41,233 nucleotides of DNA from Desulfobacteraceae bacterium UBA2771 (GCA_002352605.1 DEIP01000127.1:1-41233); one strand, 5' to 3'. Counted from the first letter of the stretch, positions 16,509 to 25,111 are shown. The notes: a model not told the origin generated them from the letters alone. Program-made: numbers and translations.

Positions 16509-17459
16509 TTAATTTGTTCTTTCCAGCACAAATTCGGTGCCGGCTTTACCGATTGCGGCATCGGCTATACGGTCGACCCGGGTAATCACCGCCCGCTTGC
16601 CGCTGCCGCCGACGAACTGCATGGCCGCTTCCACCTTGGGCAGCATGGCACCGGCCGAAAAATGGCCATCGAGAATCTGTTTGGCCGCTTCCTCCAGATC
16701 CACTGAGGTCAGGTAGTGCTCGTCGGGTTTACCGAAATTCAGCGCCACTCCGTCCACGTCCGTGGCCATGATGAAAAGGTCCACGCCCACCTCTTCGGCC
16801 AGGCGGGCGCTGGCCAGGTCCTTGTCGATGACTGCGTCCACGCCGTCGAACGTGCGTCCGGTGCGCACCACCGGAATGCCGCCGCCACCGCAGCAGATCA
16901 CGATGAACCCCATATCGATCAGGGCCTTGATCTCCCTTTTTTCGACGATGGTCACCGGTTTGGGGGAAACCACCACGCGCCGGTAGCCTTCGGGCGTTTT
17001 GACCGTGGGGTAGGGCAGGGTGGCGGCTTTGGCTTTGGTGAATACCGGTCCCACCGGCTTGGAGGGCGATTTAAAGGCCTTGTCGGTTTCATCCACGACC
17101 ACATAGCTGATCAGGCTGACCAGCGGCTGGCCGTCGATGCCCATGGTCATGAGGGCTTCATCCAGGGTGGATTCGATCATGTAGCCGATCTGTCCTTGGG
17201 TCTGGGCCACGAGAATTTCCAGAGGCAGTCGGGCGACCGCGTCGCAGCATTCTTGCTGAAGCAGCAGGTTGCCCACCTGGGGGCCGTTGCCGTGGGTGAT
17301 GATGATCCGGTAATTTTTGGAGAGCCGGGCGATCTCGGTCACCGGGGTCTTCAGGTTTTCGAACTGCTCCTCCACCGTGCCGGTCTGCCCCTTCCGGATC
17401 AGGGCGTTTCCGCCCAGGGCCACCAATAGTACGGGTTTTTGATCGGGTTTGGTTGTCAT
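16509..17459 (-). CDS. arcC: Carbamate kinase
   Basis: Protein of 316 residues of the amino-acid kinase fold. ALGGNAL at the N-terminus, THGNGPQVGNLLLQQE, GQIGYM, CCGGGGIPV and the DKDLASARLAEEVGVD segment are all as in carbamate kinases, followed by LTSVDLEEA and GSMLPKVEAA-like FSAGAMLPKVEA. It interconverts carbamoyl phosphate plus ADP with ATP plus carbamate, normally making ATP in arginine/citrulline fermentation. The ATG overlaps the argF stop by 4 bases, showing translational coupling. An arginine deiminase gene (arcA) is not present in the window. Confidence 0.95.
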   Translation of the reverse strand: MTTKPDQKPVLLVALGGNALIRKGQTGTVEEQFENLKTPVTEIARLSKNYRIIITHGNGPQVGNLLLQQECCDAVARLPLEILVAQTQGQIGYMIESTLDEALMTMGIDGQPLVSLISYVVVDETDKAFKSPSKPVGPVFTKAKAATLPYPTVKTPEGYRRVVVSPKPVTIVEKREIKALIDMGFIVICCGGGGIPVVRTGRTFDGVDAVIDKDLASARLAEEVGVDLFIMATDVDGVALNFGKPDEHYLTSVDLEEAAKQILDGHFSAGAMLPKVEAAMQFVGGSGKRAVITRVDRIADAAIGKAGTEFVLERTN

Positions 17460-18376
17460 CGGGTTTTCCCGCAGATCTTCAGGAGGATGGCATTTTGGGC
17501 ATGCATGCGGTTTTCCGCTTCGTCGAAGATGATCGACGCCTTGGATTCGAGCACCGAATCGGTGGTCTCCACGCCGCGTTCGGCAGGCAGGCAGTGCATG
17601 AACAGGCTCTTTTTGCCGGTGGCGGCCATCAGTTCGTTATCGACCTGGAACCCCTGGAAGCGGGATTTGCGTGTTTCCAGCTCATCTTTTTTCCCCATGG
17701 AGGCCCACACATCCGTATAGACGATGTCGGCATCCTTGACGGCCGCTTTCGGGTCGTGACTGATTGTAATCTCCGACAGGCCGGCCTGGCGGGTATCGGC
17801 AATGGTCTTTTCGTTGGGCGTGTAATCATCCGGGCAGGCGCAGACAAAGTGGATGGGCAACCGCCGGGCCAGGTGCAACCAGGAGTGAACGATGTTGTTT
17901 CCGTCACCCACGTAGACCACCTTCAGATCGTTCAGGTGGCCGCGGTGCTCTAAAACGGTGAACATGTCCGCCATGATCTGGCAGGGATGGTTGTAGTCGG
18001 TCAGACCGTTGATCACGGGCACCGATGCGTATTCGGCCAGCTCCAGCACATGCTCGTGGGCGAAGAGCCGGGCCATAATAACGTCGTTGTAACGGGCCAC
18101 GACCCGGGCGATGTCTTTGACCGCTTCGCGCTTGCCGATTTCGATGTCCGACGGCCCCAGGTAAAGGGCATGGCCGCCCATGCGGAAAAAACCCGTTTCA
18201 AAGGAGATGCGCGTGCGGGCCGATGGCTTGGCGAAGATCATGGCCATGGTATGGTCCTTAAATGGCTTGTAGTCCTCGCGCCGTTTGAAACGTGCTTTGA
18301 CCGCTTTGGCCAGGGCAAAGGTCTCATGGATTTCGTCGGCGGTGAAGTCGGTCACATGTAGAAAATCGCGTTTCAC
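17456..18376 (-). CDS. argF: Ornithine carbamoyltransferase
   Basis: Protein of 306 residues. Carbamoyl-phosphate motif SARTRISFE near residue 53, DYNHPCQIMADM for the ornithine side, VGDGNNIVHSW, and HCLPAERG near the C-terminus with the catalytic cysteine. It can make citrulline (arginine synthesis) or split it (with ArcC, yielding ATP). Coupling to arcC by a 4-base overlap, and adjacency to rocD, favour the catabolic direction, but the anabolic role cannot be excluded. The start codon is GTG (18374-18376), with GAGGAAG upstream. Confidence 0.94.
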   Translation of the reverse strand: MKRDFLHVTDFTADEIHETFALAKAVKARFKRREDYKPFKDHTMAMIFAKPSARTRISFETGFFRMGGHALYLGPSDIEIGKREAVKDIARVVARYNDVIMARLFAHEHVLELAEYASVPVINGLTDYNHPCQIMADMFTVLEHRGHLNDLKVVYVGDGNNIVHSWLHLARRLPIHFVCACPDDYTPNEKTIADTRQAGLSEITISHDPKAAVKDADIVYTDVWASMGKKDELETRKSRFQGFQVDNELMAATGKKSLFMHCLPAERGVETTDSVLESKASIIFDEAENRMHAQNAILLKICGKTR

Positions 18377-18396
18377 GGGTCTTCCTCTTTTTTCAT

Positions 18397-19596
18397 TCAG
18401 CCTGTCAGCACGGCATCGATCTGCTCCAGTGCCCAGTCCACCGCTTCTTTTTTGATGACCAGTGGCGGGGCGAAGCGGATGGTGTTTTCATGGGTCTCCT
18501 TGCACAACATGCCCCTGTCGGCCAGCTGGTAGCAGAACCGGCGGGCACCGCCGGCTTCGGGGAACAACTCCAAGGCGATCATCAGACCGCGGCCACGGAT
18601 CTCCTTGATATGCCGGCTTTGGATCTGTTTCAGGCCGTCCAGGAAACAGTCGCCCATTTCGGCGGCGTTTTCAATCATCTTTTCTTCTTTGAGTACCCGC
18701 ATGGCAGTGCGGGCGATAGCGCAGCCCAGCGGGTTGCCGCCAAAGGTGGAACCGTGATCGCCGGGTTGTAGCACATCCATGACCTCTTTGTTGGACAGGA
18801 CGGCAGATACCGGATAATAGCCGCCGGATAGGGCTTTGCCCACCAGGGTGAGGTCCGCCTCGATCCCTTCGTGCTCCTCGGCCAGCAGCCGGCCGGTGCG
18901 GCCCAGACCGGTCTGGATTTCATCCAGGATCAGCACCACGTTGTGCCGGTCGCAAATTTCGCGGGTGGCCTTGAGGTAACCTGTCGGCGGAATAATGACC
19001 CCGGCTTCACCCTGGATGGGCTCCACCAAAAAACCGGCGGTGTTGGGGGTGATGGCCGCTTCCAGGGCGTCGGCATCGCCGAAGGGAATGATCTTGAAAC
19101 CCGGGGTGAAGGGACCGAAACCGCTGCGGGCCGTCGGGTCGGTGGAAAAACCCACGATGGTGATTGTGCGGCCGTGAAAGTTGTTGGCACAGACGATGAT
19201 CTCCGCCTTGTCCTCGGGGATCCCCTTGATCTGGTAACTCCATTTTCTGACCGCCTTGATGACGGTTTCCACGGCTTCGGCGCCGCTGTTCATGGGCAGC
19301 ACTCTGTGGGAACGGGTCATTTCGCAGATCTCTTTGTAAAAATATCCCAGCTGATCGTTGCGAAAGGCCCGCGAGGTGAGGGTCAGGTTGCGGGCCTGGG
19401 CGATCATGGTTTTCATGATTGCCGGGTGGCAGTGGCCCTGGTTGACCGCACTGTAGGCAGCCAGACAGTCCAGGTATTTTTTGCCGTCCACATCCCATAC
19501 CCAAACGCCTTCACCCTTGGTCAGGACGACGTTTAACGGTTTGTAGTTGTGGGCGCCGTATTCGTTTTCGAGATCGAGATATTCCTGGGTGTTCAT
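18397..19596 (-). CDS. rocD: Ornithine aminotransferase
   Basis: Class III PLP aminotransferase of 399 residues. YGAHNYKPLNVVLTKGEGVWVWD at the N-terminus is typical of ornithine-oxo-acid aminotransferase. Further landmarks are NSGAEAVETVIKAVRKW, NNFHGRT, the DEIQTGLGRTG PLP-binding aspartate segment, the Schiff-base lysine in VGKALSGG, and STFGGNPLGCAI. The enzyme moves the delta-amino group of ornithine to 2-oxoglutarate, giving glutamate semialdehyde. Start chosen at ATG 19594-19596 (MNTQEYLDLENEYG), with AGGAGGGACCCC directly upstream; the longer frame to 19764 covers a decayed regulator. It leads the rocD-argF-arcC-pyrB cluster. Acetylornithine aminotransferase is a less likely alternative because of the N-terminal motif. 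Confidence 0.92.
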   Translation of the reverse strand: MNTQEYLDLENEYGAHNYKPLNVVLTKGEGVWVWDVDGKKYLDCLAAYSAVNQGHCHPAIMKTMIAQARNLTLTSRAFRNDQLGYFYKEICEMTRSHRVLPMNSGAEAVETVIKAVRKWSYQIKGIPEDKAEIIVCANNFHGRTITIVGFSTDPTARSGFGPFTPGFKIIPFGDADALEAAITPNTAGFLVEPIQGEAGVIIPPTGYLKATREICDRHNVVLILDEIQTGLGRTGRLLAEEHEGIEADLTLVGKALSGGYYPVSAVLSNKEVMDVLQPGDHGSTFGGNPLGCAIARTAMRVLKEEKMIENAAEMGDCFLDGLKQIQSRHIKEIRGRGLMIALELFPEAGGARRFCYQLADRGMLCKETHENTIRFAPPLVIKKEAVDWALEQIDAVLTG

Positions 19597-19633
19597 GGGG
19601 TCCCTCCTTTTTTCGCCGGTTCCTTTTCGTCCG

Positions 19634-19888
19634 ATTGTCCACCTGACAAAATGGCTCCCAGGTCCCGACACCGGCGGTTGCATGTTTTTTGGCCCGGCCC
19701 GGCAGTCCTTTAAGCCGGTGGATCTCCGCCGGTGTGGCCCGCTGCGCGGCGATTCCCGCCACATTGCCCTCGGCCCCTTTCCGAAATTCGGAGCGTTCGG
19801 CCAGGGTGATTTCTCGATGGAAAATAAAATTCATTTTGACGGCCATCCATAAGTCGAATACAATATAGCCAGGCCGCTGGAGTTGCAT
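19634..19888 (-). pseudogene. Remnant of a GntR-family (FCD domain) regulator
   Basis: Minus-strand translation from 19888 contains FHREITLAERSEFRKGAEG then VAGIAAQRATPAEIHRL and, after a spacer, GTWEPFCQVDN (about 19822-19634). This matches the start of the FCD ligand domain of FadR/GntR regulators, where a ..EFRkalEgevA.lAAerAT..ei..L pattern is followed by a ..WeaF...D segment. The winged-helix domain before it and the rest of the FCD domain after it are missing, and the frame then runs into rocD. It is best read as a decayed local regulator, perhaps formerly controlling the ornithine operon. The match is by eye. Confidence 0.5.
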
Positions 19889-20000
19889 AATTGGTATGTC
19901 GCTGCTGCATGTCCATATGGATCGCCGTTCATCGCTTCCTGCTCTCGCCTGTTATATATCGGTTCTCATCTATTAACAACGTCGGCCGGGGAGGTGACTG

Positions 20001-20192
20001 ATGGAGAAGATCCTGACGACGATTGGGGTTGCGGACAACGGTGGCAGACGCCGGATCCGGGACCGGCGTTTCCTGGTTTCGGCGCCATTTACCCGGGAAC
20101 GGCGAACCAACTGGGATCGGCGCAACGGATACGACCGGCGACTCAGGCGTCTCTTCGTATACCCGGAGGACCGGCGAGCCGCCGAGCAATAG
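20001..20192 (+). CDS. Small arginine-rich protein of unknown function
   Basis: A 63-residue protein with a strong ribosome binding site (GGGGAGGTGA) 5 bases before ATG 20001. The sequence is dominated by paired arginines with an adjacent aspartate or glutamate at near-regular spacing: GRRRIRDRRF, ERRTNWDRRNGYDRRLRR, EDRRAAEQ. Short proteins with repeated DRR motifs are common in sulfate- and metal-reducing deltaproteobacteria, but I know of no function. The predicted charge is strongly basic, so nucleic-acid binding is possible. It is convergent with the MetF fusion gene. The good ribosome binding site is the main reason to call it real. Confidence 0.55.
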   Translation: MEKILTTIGVADNGGRRRIRDRRFLVSAPFTRERRTNWDRRNGYDRRLRRLFVYPEDRRAAEQ

Positions 20193-20215
20193 ATCTTCGA
20201 TCAGCCTTGAGCGAG

Positions 20216-20271
20216 TTTTGCCTCGACACGCTCCTACCGATTTTGAGCCAAGGAGTGCGCCGAAGGCAAAA
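20216..20271. repeat. Imperfect inverted repeat between convergent genes
   Basis: TTTTGCCTCGACACGCTCCT (20216-20235) pairs with 20251-20271 (AGGAGTGCGCCGAAGGCAAAA): three transitions that allow G-U pairs in RNA, one bulge, and a 15-base loop. The stem has A/T ends on both sides, so it could act as a bidirectional terminator for the small gene at 20001 and the MetF fusion, or be a small palindromic mobile element. Confidence 0.5.
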
Positions 20272-20305
20272 ACCGGTTACGACGTCCGTTTGTTGCCCCC
20301 GCTTC

Positions 20306-21883
20306 TCAGTATTTTGTCACCGGACTTTCCTCCTCCGTCAACAACCGGCAAGTGGCCTGCCGACAGAATCCCGCAATCTCGCTGCCGTTGCTCTGGTGGT
20401 CCCGTCCCAGATGGAAATTGAGCCAGGACGAGGTGTTGTTCAGTTCCCACATACGCGGGGGGACACATCCGTCGCACATCTCCTTGATTTTTCCCTTGGA
20501 TGCCAGCCGTTTGTGGGCGCGGAACCAGATACACCGCCGGTCCGGGTTTACCTCGCACATGCCGTGGCGGCTGCCGCCGCAGGCGCCGTTGCGGGTGTGC
20601 TTGGGACATCCTGATTCGGGGCACAGAAAACCCACATGCTGGATAGCGCAGTCACCACACCGCTGGCAACCCAGCAGGACGCGTTTTATAGGGTGTTCGG
20701 CCAGGTGTATGAACAGCCGGCCGGCCATGCCGCGGTCCAGTGTTCGGCCAATCGTTCGAAACACGGGTGCCGCTGGTGAATCGAGATTGAAAAACACGTC
20801 GTGGGCGTGTCGCATCAGGGGATAGAGCACCCGGTCGACCACCGGCACCGGCTGGGGGTGCTGGCCGAAAACGGGTGAAGCCGCCGGATTCGGCGGCGCC
20901 TCCCGGAATGCGTAAAAACCGTCGGGCTGCGGATAATTGAACCGGGGGAGAAATTCCTGCCAGTCGTCCTTGATCTGAGCCATGCGGTCCAGGATCATCC
21001 CTGCCGTAGAAAAGTCACGGTGAATACCCCCGATGTGGATACCCCGATACCCCAGGCCCTTGAGCACTGCGCCCAGGCGTGCCGCCCGTTCGATGGCCGC
21101 TGTTTTTCCATTTTTCTTGTCCTGCCATTCCCGAACAACGGTGTTTAGGAGTCGGTCGGTAACGACGGCGCCCGGTACCCGTCCCTGATTCATGATGCGG
21201 GCTGCGTTGGGGGTGAGCAGATAAACCGATCCCAGGGTGGGGATCTGAAGGTTCATATGCCGCTGAATGCCGATCAGTTCATGGAATTTACGGGCATCGT
21301 AGCCCAATTGGGTGATGGCGAACTGAGCGCCGGCAGCTACTTTGCGGCTCATCTTGGCATACTGGGCCAGGCATTCCCCTTCGGTCTGCTTGAACGGGGA
21401 AACGGCGCAACCGGTGAAATAACCGTCGGGATCCCCGGCAGCGTTGATTCGTTTGCCGATCAGCATGAGCATGATCTGCAGGGTTACCGAATCCAAGTCG
21501 AATACCGGCGCCCCCTGGCCACCGAAGCCCTTGCCGGAATAATCGCCGGTCAGGACCAGGATGTTTTTCATGCCTATCATGGCCAGCTGCAGGGCCCGGC
21601 TTTCCATGCCCACGCGGTTCATGTCCCGGCAGGTAAAGTGAACGATGACGTCCATTCCGATGGAAAAAATTCGGTAGCCGATGGCATCGGGACTCAGCGC
21701 CGGGTTGCCGCCGGGGTTGTCCGTGATGGAGACTGCGGATACGCGACCGTCGGCGAAGGCGTCTCGGGCAATGCCCATGACCGTGTCAACCGAACGACCG
21801 GTGGATTCCCGCCCGGGTACCAGTTCCAGGGTCACCACGAACTGCTCCGGGTCTAAAATGTCGGTTTGAAAAACGCGCAGCAT
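20306..21883 (-). CDS. metF: Methylenetetrahydrofolate reductase with fused MetV-like C-terminal domain
   Basis: Protein of 525 residues. Residues 1-310 resemble MetF: VVTLELVPGRES near the N-terminus, ALSPDAIG, IVHFTCRDMNR, NILVLTGD and a later FAITQLGYDARKF. The last 200 residues carry the MTHFR C-terminal (MetV-like) domain with many cysteines: CQRCGDCAIQHVGFLCPESGCPKH, then GACGG, MCEV and CIWFRAHKR. These cysteines probably bind Fe-S clusters and/or zinc. In acetogens MetF and MetV are separate subunits of a methyl-branch Wood-Ljungdahl enzyme; here they are one chain. The reaction is reduction of methylene-H4folate to methyl-H4folate, probably with a ferredoxin or heterodisulfide-type partner rather than NADH alone. 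ATG start at 21881-21883 with GAAAGGT upstream. Confidence 0.85.
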   Translation of the reverse strand: MLRVFQTDILDPEQFVVTLELVPGRESTGRSVDTVMGIARDAFADGRVSAVSITDNPGGNPALSPDAIGYRIFSIGMDVIVHFTCRDMNRVGMESRALQLAMIGMKNILVLTGDYSGKGFGGQGAPVFDLDSVTLQIMLMLIGKRINAAGDPDGYFTGCAVSPFKQTEGECLAQYAKMSRKVAAGAQFAITQLGYDARKFHELIGIQRHMNLQIPTLGSVYLLTPNAARIMNQGRVPGAVVTDRLLNTVVREWQDKKNGKTAAIERAARLGAVLKGLGYRGIHIGGIHRDFSTAGMILDRMAQIKDDWQEFLPRFNYPQPDGFYAFREAPPNPAASPVFGQHPQPVPVVDRVLYPLMRHAHDVFFNLDSPAAPVFRTIGRTLDRGMAGRLFIHLAEHPIKRVLLGCQRCGDCAIQHVGFLCPESGCPKHTRNGACGGSRHGMCEVNPDRRCIWFRAHKRLASKGKIKEMCDGCVPPRMWELNNTSSWLNFHLGRDHQSNGSEIAGFCRQATCRLLTEEESPVTKY

Positions 21884-21959
21884 GGGGGCGAATACCTTTC
21901 AAGTGCTTGCCGTTATTGACGGTAAGTTCCTAAACATTAAAGATCTTCCGTTTATATCC

Positions 21960-22853
21960 CTATCCGCTTTTTTCATCAGGGTGCCGCACCGGCCTGCAGA
22001 TTCCCCGCTGCCGCCACAACCGTGAGAAGGGTGCACCCACCGGCAAGACGTCCTTCTCCAGACGGTCGATCTCTACGGACACGGTTTCACATGCATAATC
22101 CGGGTCCCAGGGATCGATGATCAAGGCGCCTTTATCCAGGGGCCACCACCGCTGCAAGATGGGTGCCGGCCAGGATCGGCGGCGGGATTCGGCCATCAGG
22201 TCGTCGAGGCCGGTAAAAGGAAGCATCTGGTGCAGGGTCACCAGGGTCGGGGGGCTTAGCGGCAGGGTGCCCCGTGCGTTTTCCACCAGCGCCTTTTCGG
22301 GAGTGGCCCAGGTGCCGTGCACCGTTTCATGATTGTCCGGCCGGCACGCTTGATCCTGTTCGACAGGTGCCACGAAAAAAAATGTGTCGAAGCGTATCGG
22401 CATCAGTTTCGGGGTGATCCAGTGATGCCAACGACCCAGCTTGGAGAGAGAGAGGACGAGGCCACTATCATGTATCTGCCGAGTGAATGGGATGCCGCTG
22501 CTTGCGCTTGGTTCCGGACCGGAGATTTCTTGCAGGGGGGCAGCCAGCAGCAGCCCGGCCTCCTCCCAGGTTTCCCGGATTGCCGCCACGGCAAAGGGCA
22601 GCATCCGGTCCACCTCGCCATCCAGGGTCTGGGACAACCGGTCCACGGGAAGATCCACGTGGTTTAGCCAAAAGGCCGTATCCAGGTCTTCGGCTTCCAG
22701 GTTGCCGCCGGGAAAGACATAGGTGCCCGGCATAAATTTACTGGCGGCACTGCGGCGCAGCAGATAGACTTCAAAGCCCGCTTCGTGTTTACGGGCGAGA
22801 ATGAGGGTTGCAGACGGTGATGGCGTTGCTGGACGGTGGGCTTGAGCTGCCAT
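21960..22853 (-). CDS. Nudix hydrolase, NUDT19-like
   Basis: About 297 residues. The Nudix box is split: FPGGNLE provides the first glycine and glutamate, and AIRETWEEAGLLL provides the REUxEExGU helix, with some 40 residues between instead of 5-7. That long insertion is characteristic of the NUDT19/RP2 subgroup, some members of which hydrolyse CoA and acyl-CoA. The region after the box (TPKLMPIRFDTFFFVA, then LSPPTLVTLHQML) also fits that subgroup. I chose ATG 22853 (MAAQAHRP, with AAGGA upstream); the frame extends to a TTG at 22913 without added homology. Substrate is inferred from family only. Confidence 0.78.
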   Translation of the reverse strand: MAAQAHRPATPSPSATLILARKHEAGFEVYLLRRSAASKFMPGTYVFPGGNLEAEDLDTAFWLNHVDLPVDRLSQTLDGEVDRMLPFAVAAIRETWEEAGLLLAAPLQEISGPEPSASSGIPFTRQIHDSGLVLSLSKLGRWHHWITPKLMPIRFDTFFFVAPVEQDQACRPDNHETVHGTWATPEKALVENARGTLPLSPPTLVTLHQMLPFTGLDDLMAESRRRSWPAPILQRWWPLDKGALIIDPWDPDYACETVSVEIDRLEKDVLPVGAPFSRLWRQRGICRPVRHPDEKSG

Positions 22854-23035
22854 GAAGGTAAAGGATTCCTTATAAGTTGCGATACAGCTGTTTGGTATCT
22901 TAATCGTCGGCAAAGGTTGGGCGGTTTTTCCAAAAAGGAGGAGGTCTGAATTTGGAATTTATTTATCCTTAAGGGTCCCGCCCCGGTAATTTTTTGAGTA
23001 TTTCTCTTGAACCTTCGAACCCGCGACCTTTCCAA

Positions 23036-25111
23036 TCATTCGGCGGGCTGGTGGTGACCGTCATCGATCACTTCCCGGATAGCATGGGAGAGTTTTTCCA
23101 TGCCAAAGGGTTTTTGGATGAATCCGTTGCATCCATGATCGATGATGGCCGAGGCATCGCCCATGCTGTAGCCGCTGGCCAGCAGTACTTTGATATCCTG
23201 TTTGACCGTGCGTAACCGGTCAAAGACCTCTTCGCCTCCGATATCCGGTAAAATCATGTCCAGAATCACCAGGTCGATCTGCTGGTGGGCATCGGAAAAA
23301 ATACGGACCGCCTCCTCGCCGCAGCAGGCTTTTAGCACGGCGTATCCCATTTTTTCGAGCATTTTCACGCCGACATCCAGAATATAGGGCTCATCATCTA
23401 CCAATAAAATGGTTTCCGGTCCTTTTAGGATGCCCTTCGGTTCGGGTAACGGCGTCTTGACGGTCTCCAGTGAGACGGGCAGGTAGACGCTGAAAGTAGT
23501 CCCGCGGCCGGTCTGGCTTTCAAAATCCACTATGCCGTCGTGGTTCTTCACGATACCGAACACCGAGGCCAGCCCAAGGCCTGATCCACAACCGAATTCC
23601 TTGGTGGTGAAAAAGGGGTCGAAGATCCGATGGGAGATGACTGGGTCGATGCCTTTACCCGTATCGGTCACCGATACCCGTACATAGTTGCCATGGCTGA
23701 TTTCAAAAGGTTTGACGAATTTCCCGTCGATGGTGACATTCTGGGTTTCGAGATATAGAGAGCCTTTTTCCGACATGGCCTGCCAGGCGTTGAGGTAGAG
23801 ATTGATCAGGACCTGTTCGATCTGTCCCCGGTCGGCGGAGACCATCTGAATGTTGGGTTCATAGGTTTCATGGATACGGATGGATTTCCGGGTCCGGCCG
23901 AAAAGGGCGGCCGTTTCGGCCACCACATCGTTTAGGTTCACCGGTTTGACCACGTATTTACCGCCCCGGGCAAATCCCAGCAGCTGACGGGTCAGGTTTG
24001 CACCGCTGTCCACCAGCTGCTCAATGCAGTGGACATTGTCGAACAGTGGATGCGCGTGGTTGACATCCAGATACATCAGGGAGAGGTTTCCCTGAATTCC
24101 CATGAGCAGGTTGTTGAAGTCATGGGCGATGCCGCCGGCCAGGGTGCCGATGGCTTCCATCTTCTGCGCCTGCTGGAGTTTGCTTTCCACATTTTTTTTC
24201 TCGGTAATATCGATGCTGACGCTCTGGTATTCTATGGTGTTGCCTTGTTCATCGAACAACGCGCTGTCGGTCCACTGCCGCCACAAGGTCTCCTCGGCAT
24301 CGGTCCGGCAGCACTGTTCGTAAGTGACCATGGGATTTACCGAACCCAGGCGCTGCAACCGTCTTTTCATCTTCAGTCCTTCGGTGTCGGAAAAGAAAGT
24401 GAAAATATTGGTGTCCAAAAGGGTTTCGTCGGAAATCTCAAAGTGTTTCATGAACCGAATGTTGGCAAATGTGAGGTTTCCGTTGGGCAGGTAGCGACAC
24501 ACCATGGCCGGCATGTCCCGGGAAACGGAGCGGTATCGGTCCTCACTTTCCCGAAGGGCCTTTTCGACGCGTTTGCGCTCTTCGATTTCATTGCGCAGTT
24601 GATCGTTGGCGGCTTCCAGCGCCTCGGTACGTTGTTGCACCCGCCTTTCGAGCCGTTCGTTGGCCCTCTTTATCCCGGATTCCGCTTGCTTCCGGGCGGT
24701 GATGTCATGGGTGACCACCACGGCATGGGTAATTTGACCGTTGTCGTCCCGGTAAGGATTGTAGGTGACCTGATAGCAGCGCAGTTCCTTGCCGTCGAAC
24801 TTGAACCAGTCTTCAGAGTTGGTCACTTTGCCGGCAAAACAATTGTCGAGCCTGGGTCTGATGATCGAGTCGAACTGCTTCCGTCCCCAGACGGCGGCGA
24901 CGCTTTTGCCGACAATGTTTTTGCGATCTTGCCCCCGGGCCAGGCAATAGGCCTGGTTGACGCTTTCATAAACATAATCTCGGTCGACCATGGTGAGCAG
25001 TTGATCGGCCGCATTGGCGATAAACTGAGTTTTACGCCGGGCCTCTTTTTCCCTCTCCAAAAGCCGTAGCTTTCGACGAAGGGCCTCGTTTTGCGCTATT
25101 AATTTTTCCAC
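23036..25111 (-). CDS. PAS-containing hybrid sensor histidine kinase
   Basis: Soluble protein of 691 residues with no membrane segment. Order: short N-terminal coiled coil (1-30), PAS domain (about 30-140), coiled coil (140-185), second PAS/PAC (185-310), HisKA with phosphorylatable His330 in GGIAHDFNNLL, HATPase with DRGQIEQVLINLYLNAWQA and DTGKGID and GSGLGLASV, then a receiver domain (about 565-685) with DD, phospho-Asp618 in LVILDMILP, and the KPF lysine. The HDFNN box is that of the NtrB-like HisKA group. A terminal receiver suggests a phosphorelay. No dedicated regulator gene is adjacent. The start is GTG (25109-25111). The signal is likely redox or a small ligand, but this is not shown. 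Confidence 0.9.
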   Translation of the reverse strand: MEKLIAQNEALRRKLRLLEREKEARRKTQFIANAADQLLTMVDRDYVYESVNQAYCLARGQDRKNIVGKSVAAVWGRKQFDSIIRPRLDNCFAGKVTNSEDWFKFDGKELRCYQVTYNPYRDDNGQITHAVVVTHDITARKQAESGIKRANERLERRVQQRTEALEAANDQLRNEIEERKRVEKALRESEDRYRSVSRDMPAMVCRYLPNGNLTFANIRFMKHFEISDETLLDTNIFTFFSDTEGLKMKRRLQRLGSVNPMVTYEQCCRTDAEETLWRQWTDSALFDEQGNTIEYQSVSIDITEKKNVESKLQQAQKMEAIGTLAGGIAHDFNNLLMGIQGNLSLMYLDVNHAHPLFDNVHCIEQLVDSGANLTRQLLGFARGGKYVVKPVNLNDVVAETAALFGRTRKSIRIHETYEPNIQMVSADRGQIEQVLINLYLNAWQAMSEKGSLYLETQNVTIDGKFVKPFEISHGNYVRVSVTDTGKGIDPVISHRIFDPFFTTKEFGCGSGLGLASVFGIVKNHDGIVDFESQTGRGTTFSVYLPVSLETVKTPLPEPKGILKGPETILLVDDEPYILDVGVKMLEKMGYAVLKACCGEEAVRIFSDAHQQIDLVILDMILPDIGGEEVFDRLRTVKQDIKVLLASGYSMGDASAIIDHGCNGFIQKPFGMEKLSHAIREVIDDGHHQPAE

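Noticed and set aside
23005..23040. TTCGAAC-type tRNA-like end near the hybrid kinase stop
   Set aside because: The T-loop consensus and stem pairing fail; the rest of a tRNA is absent.
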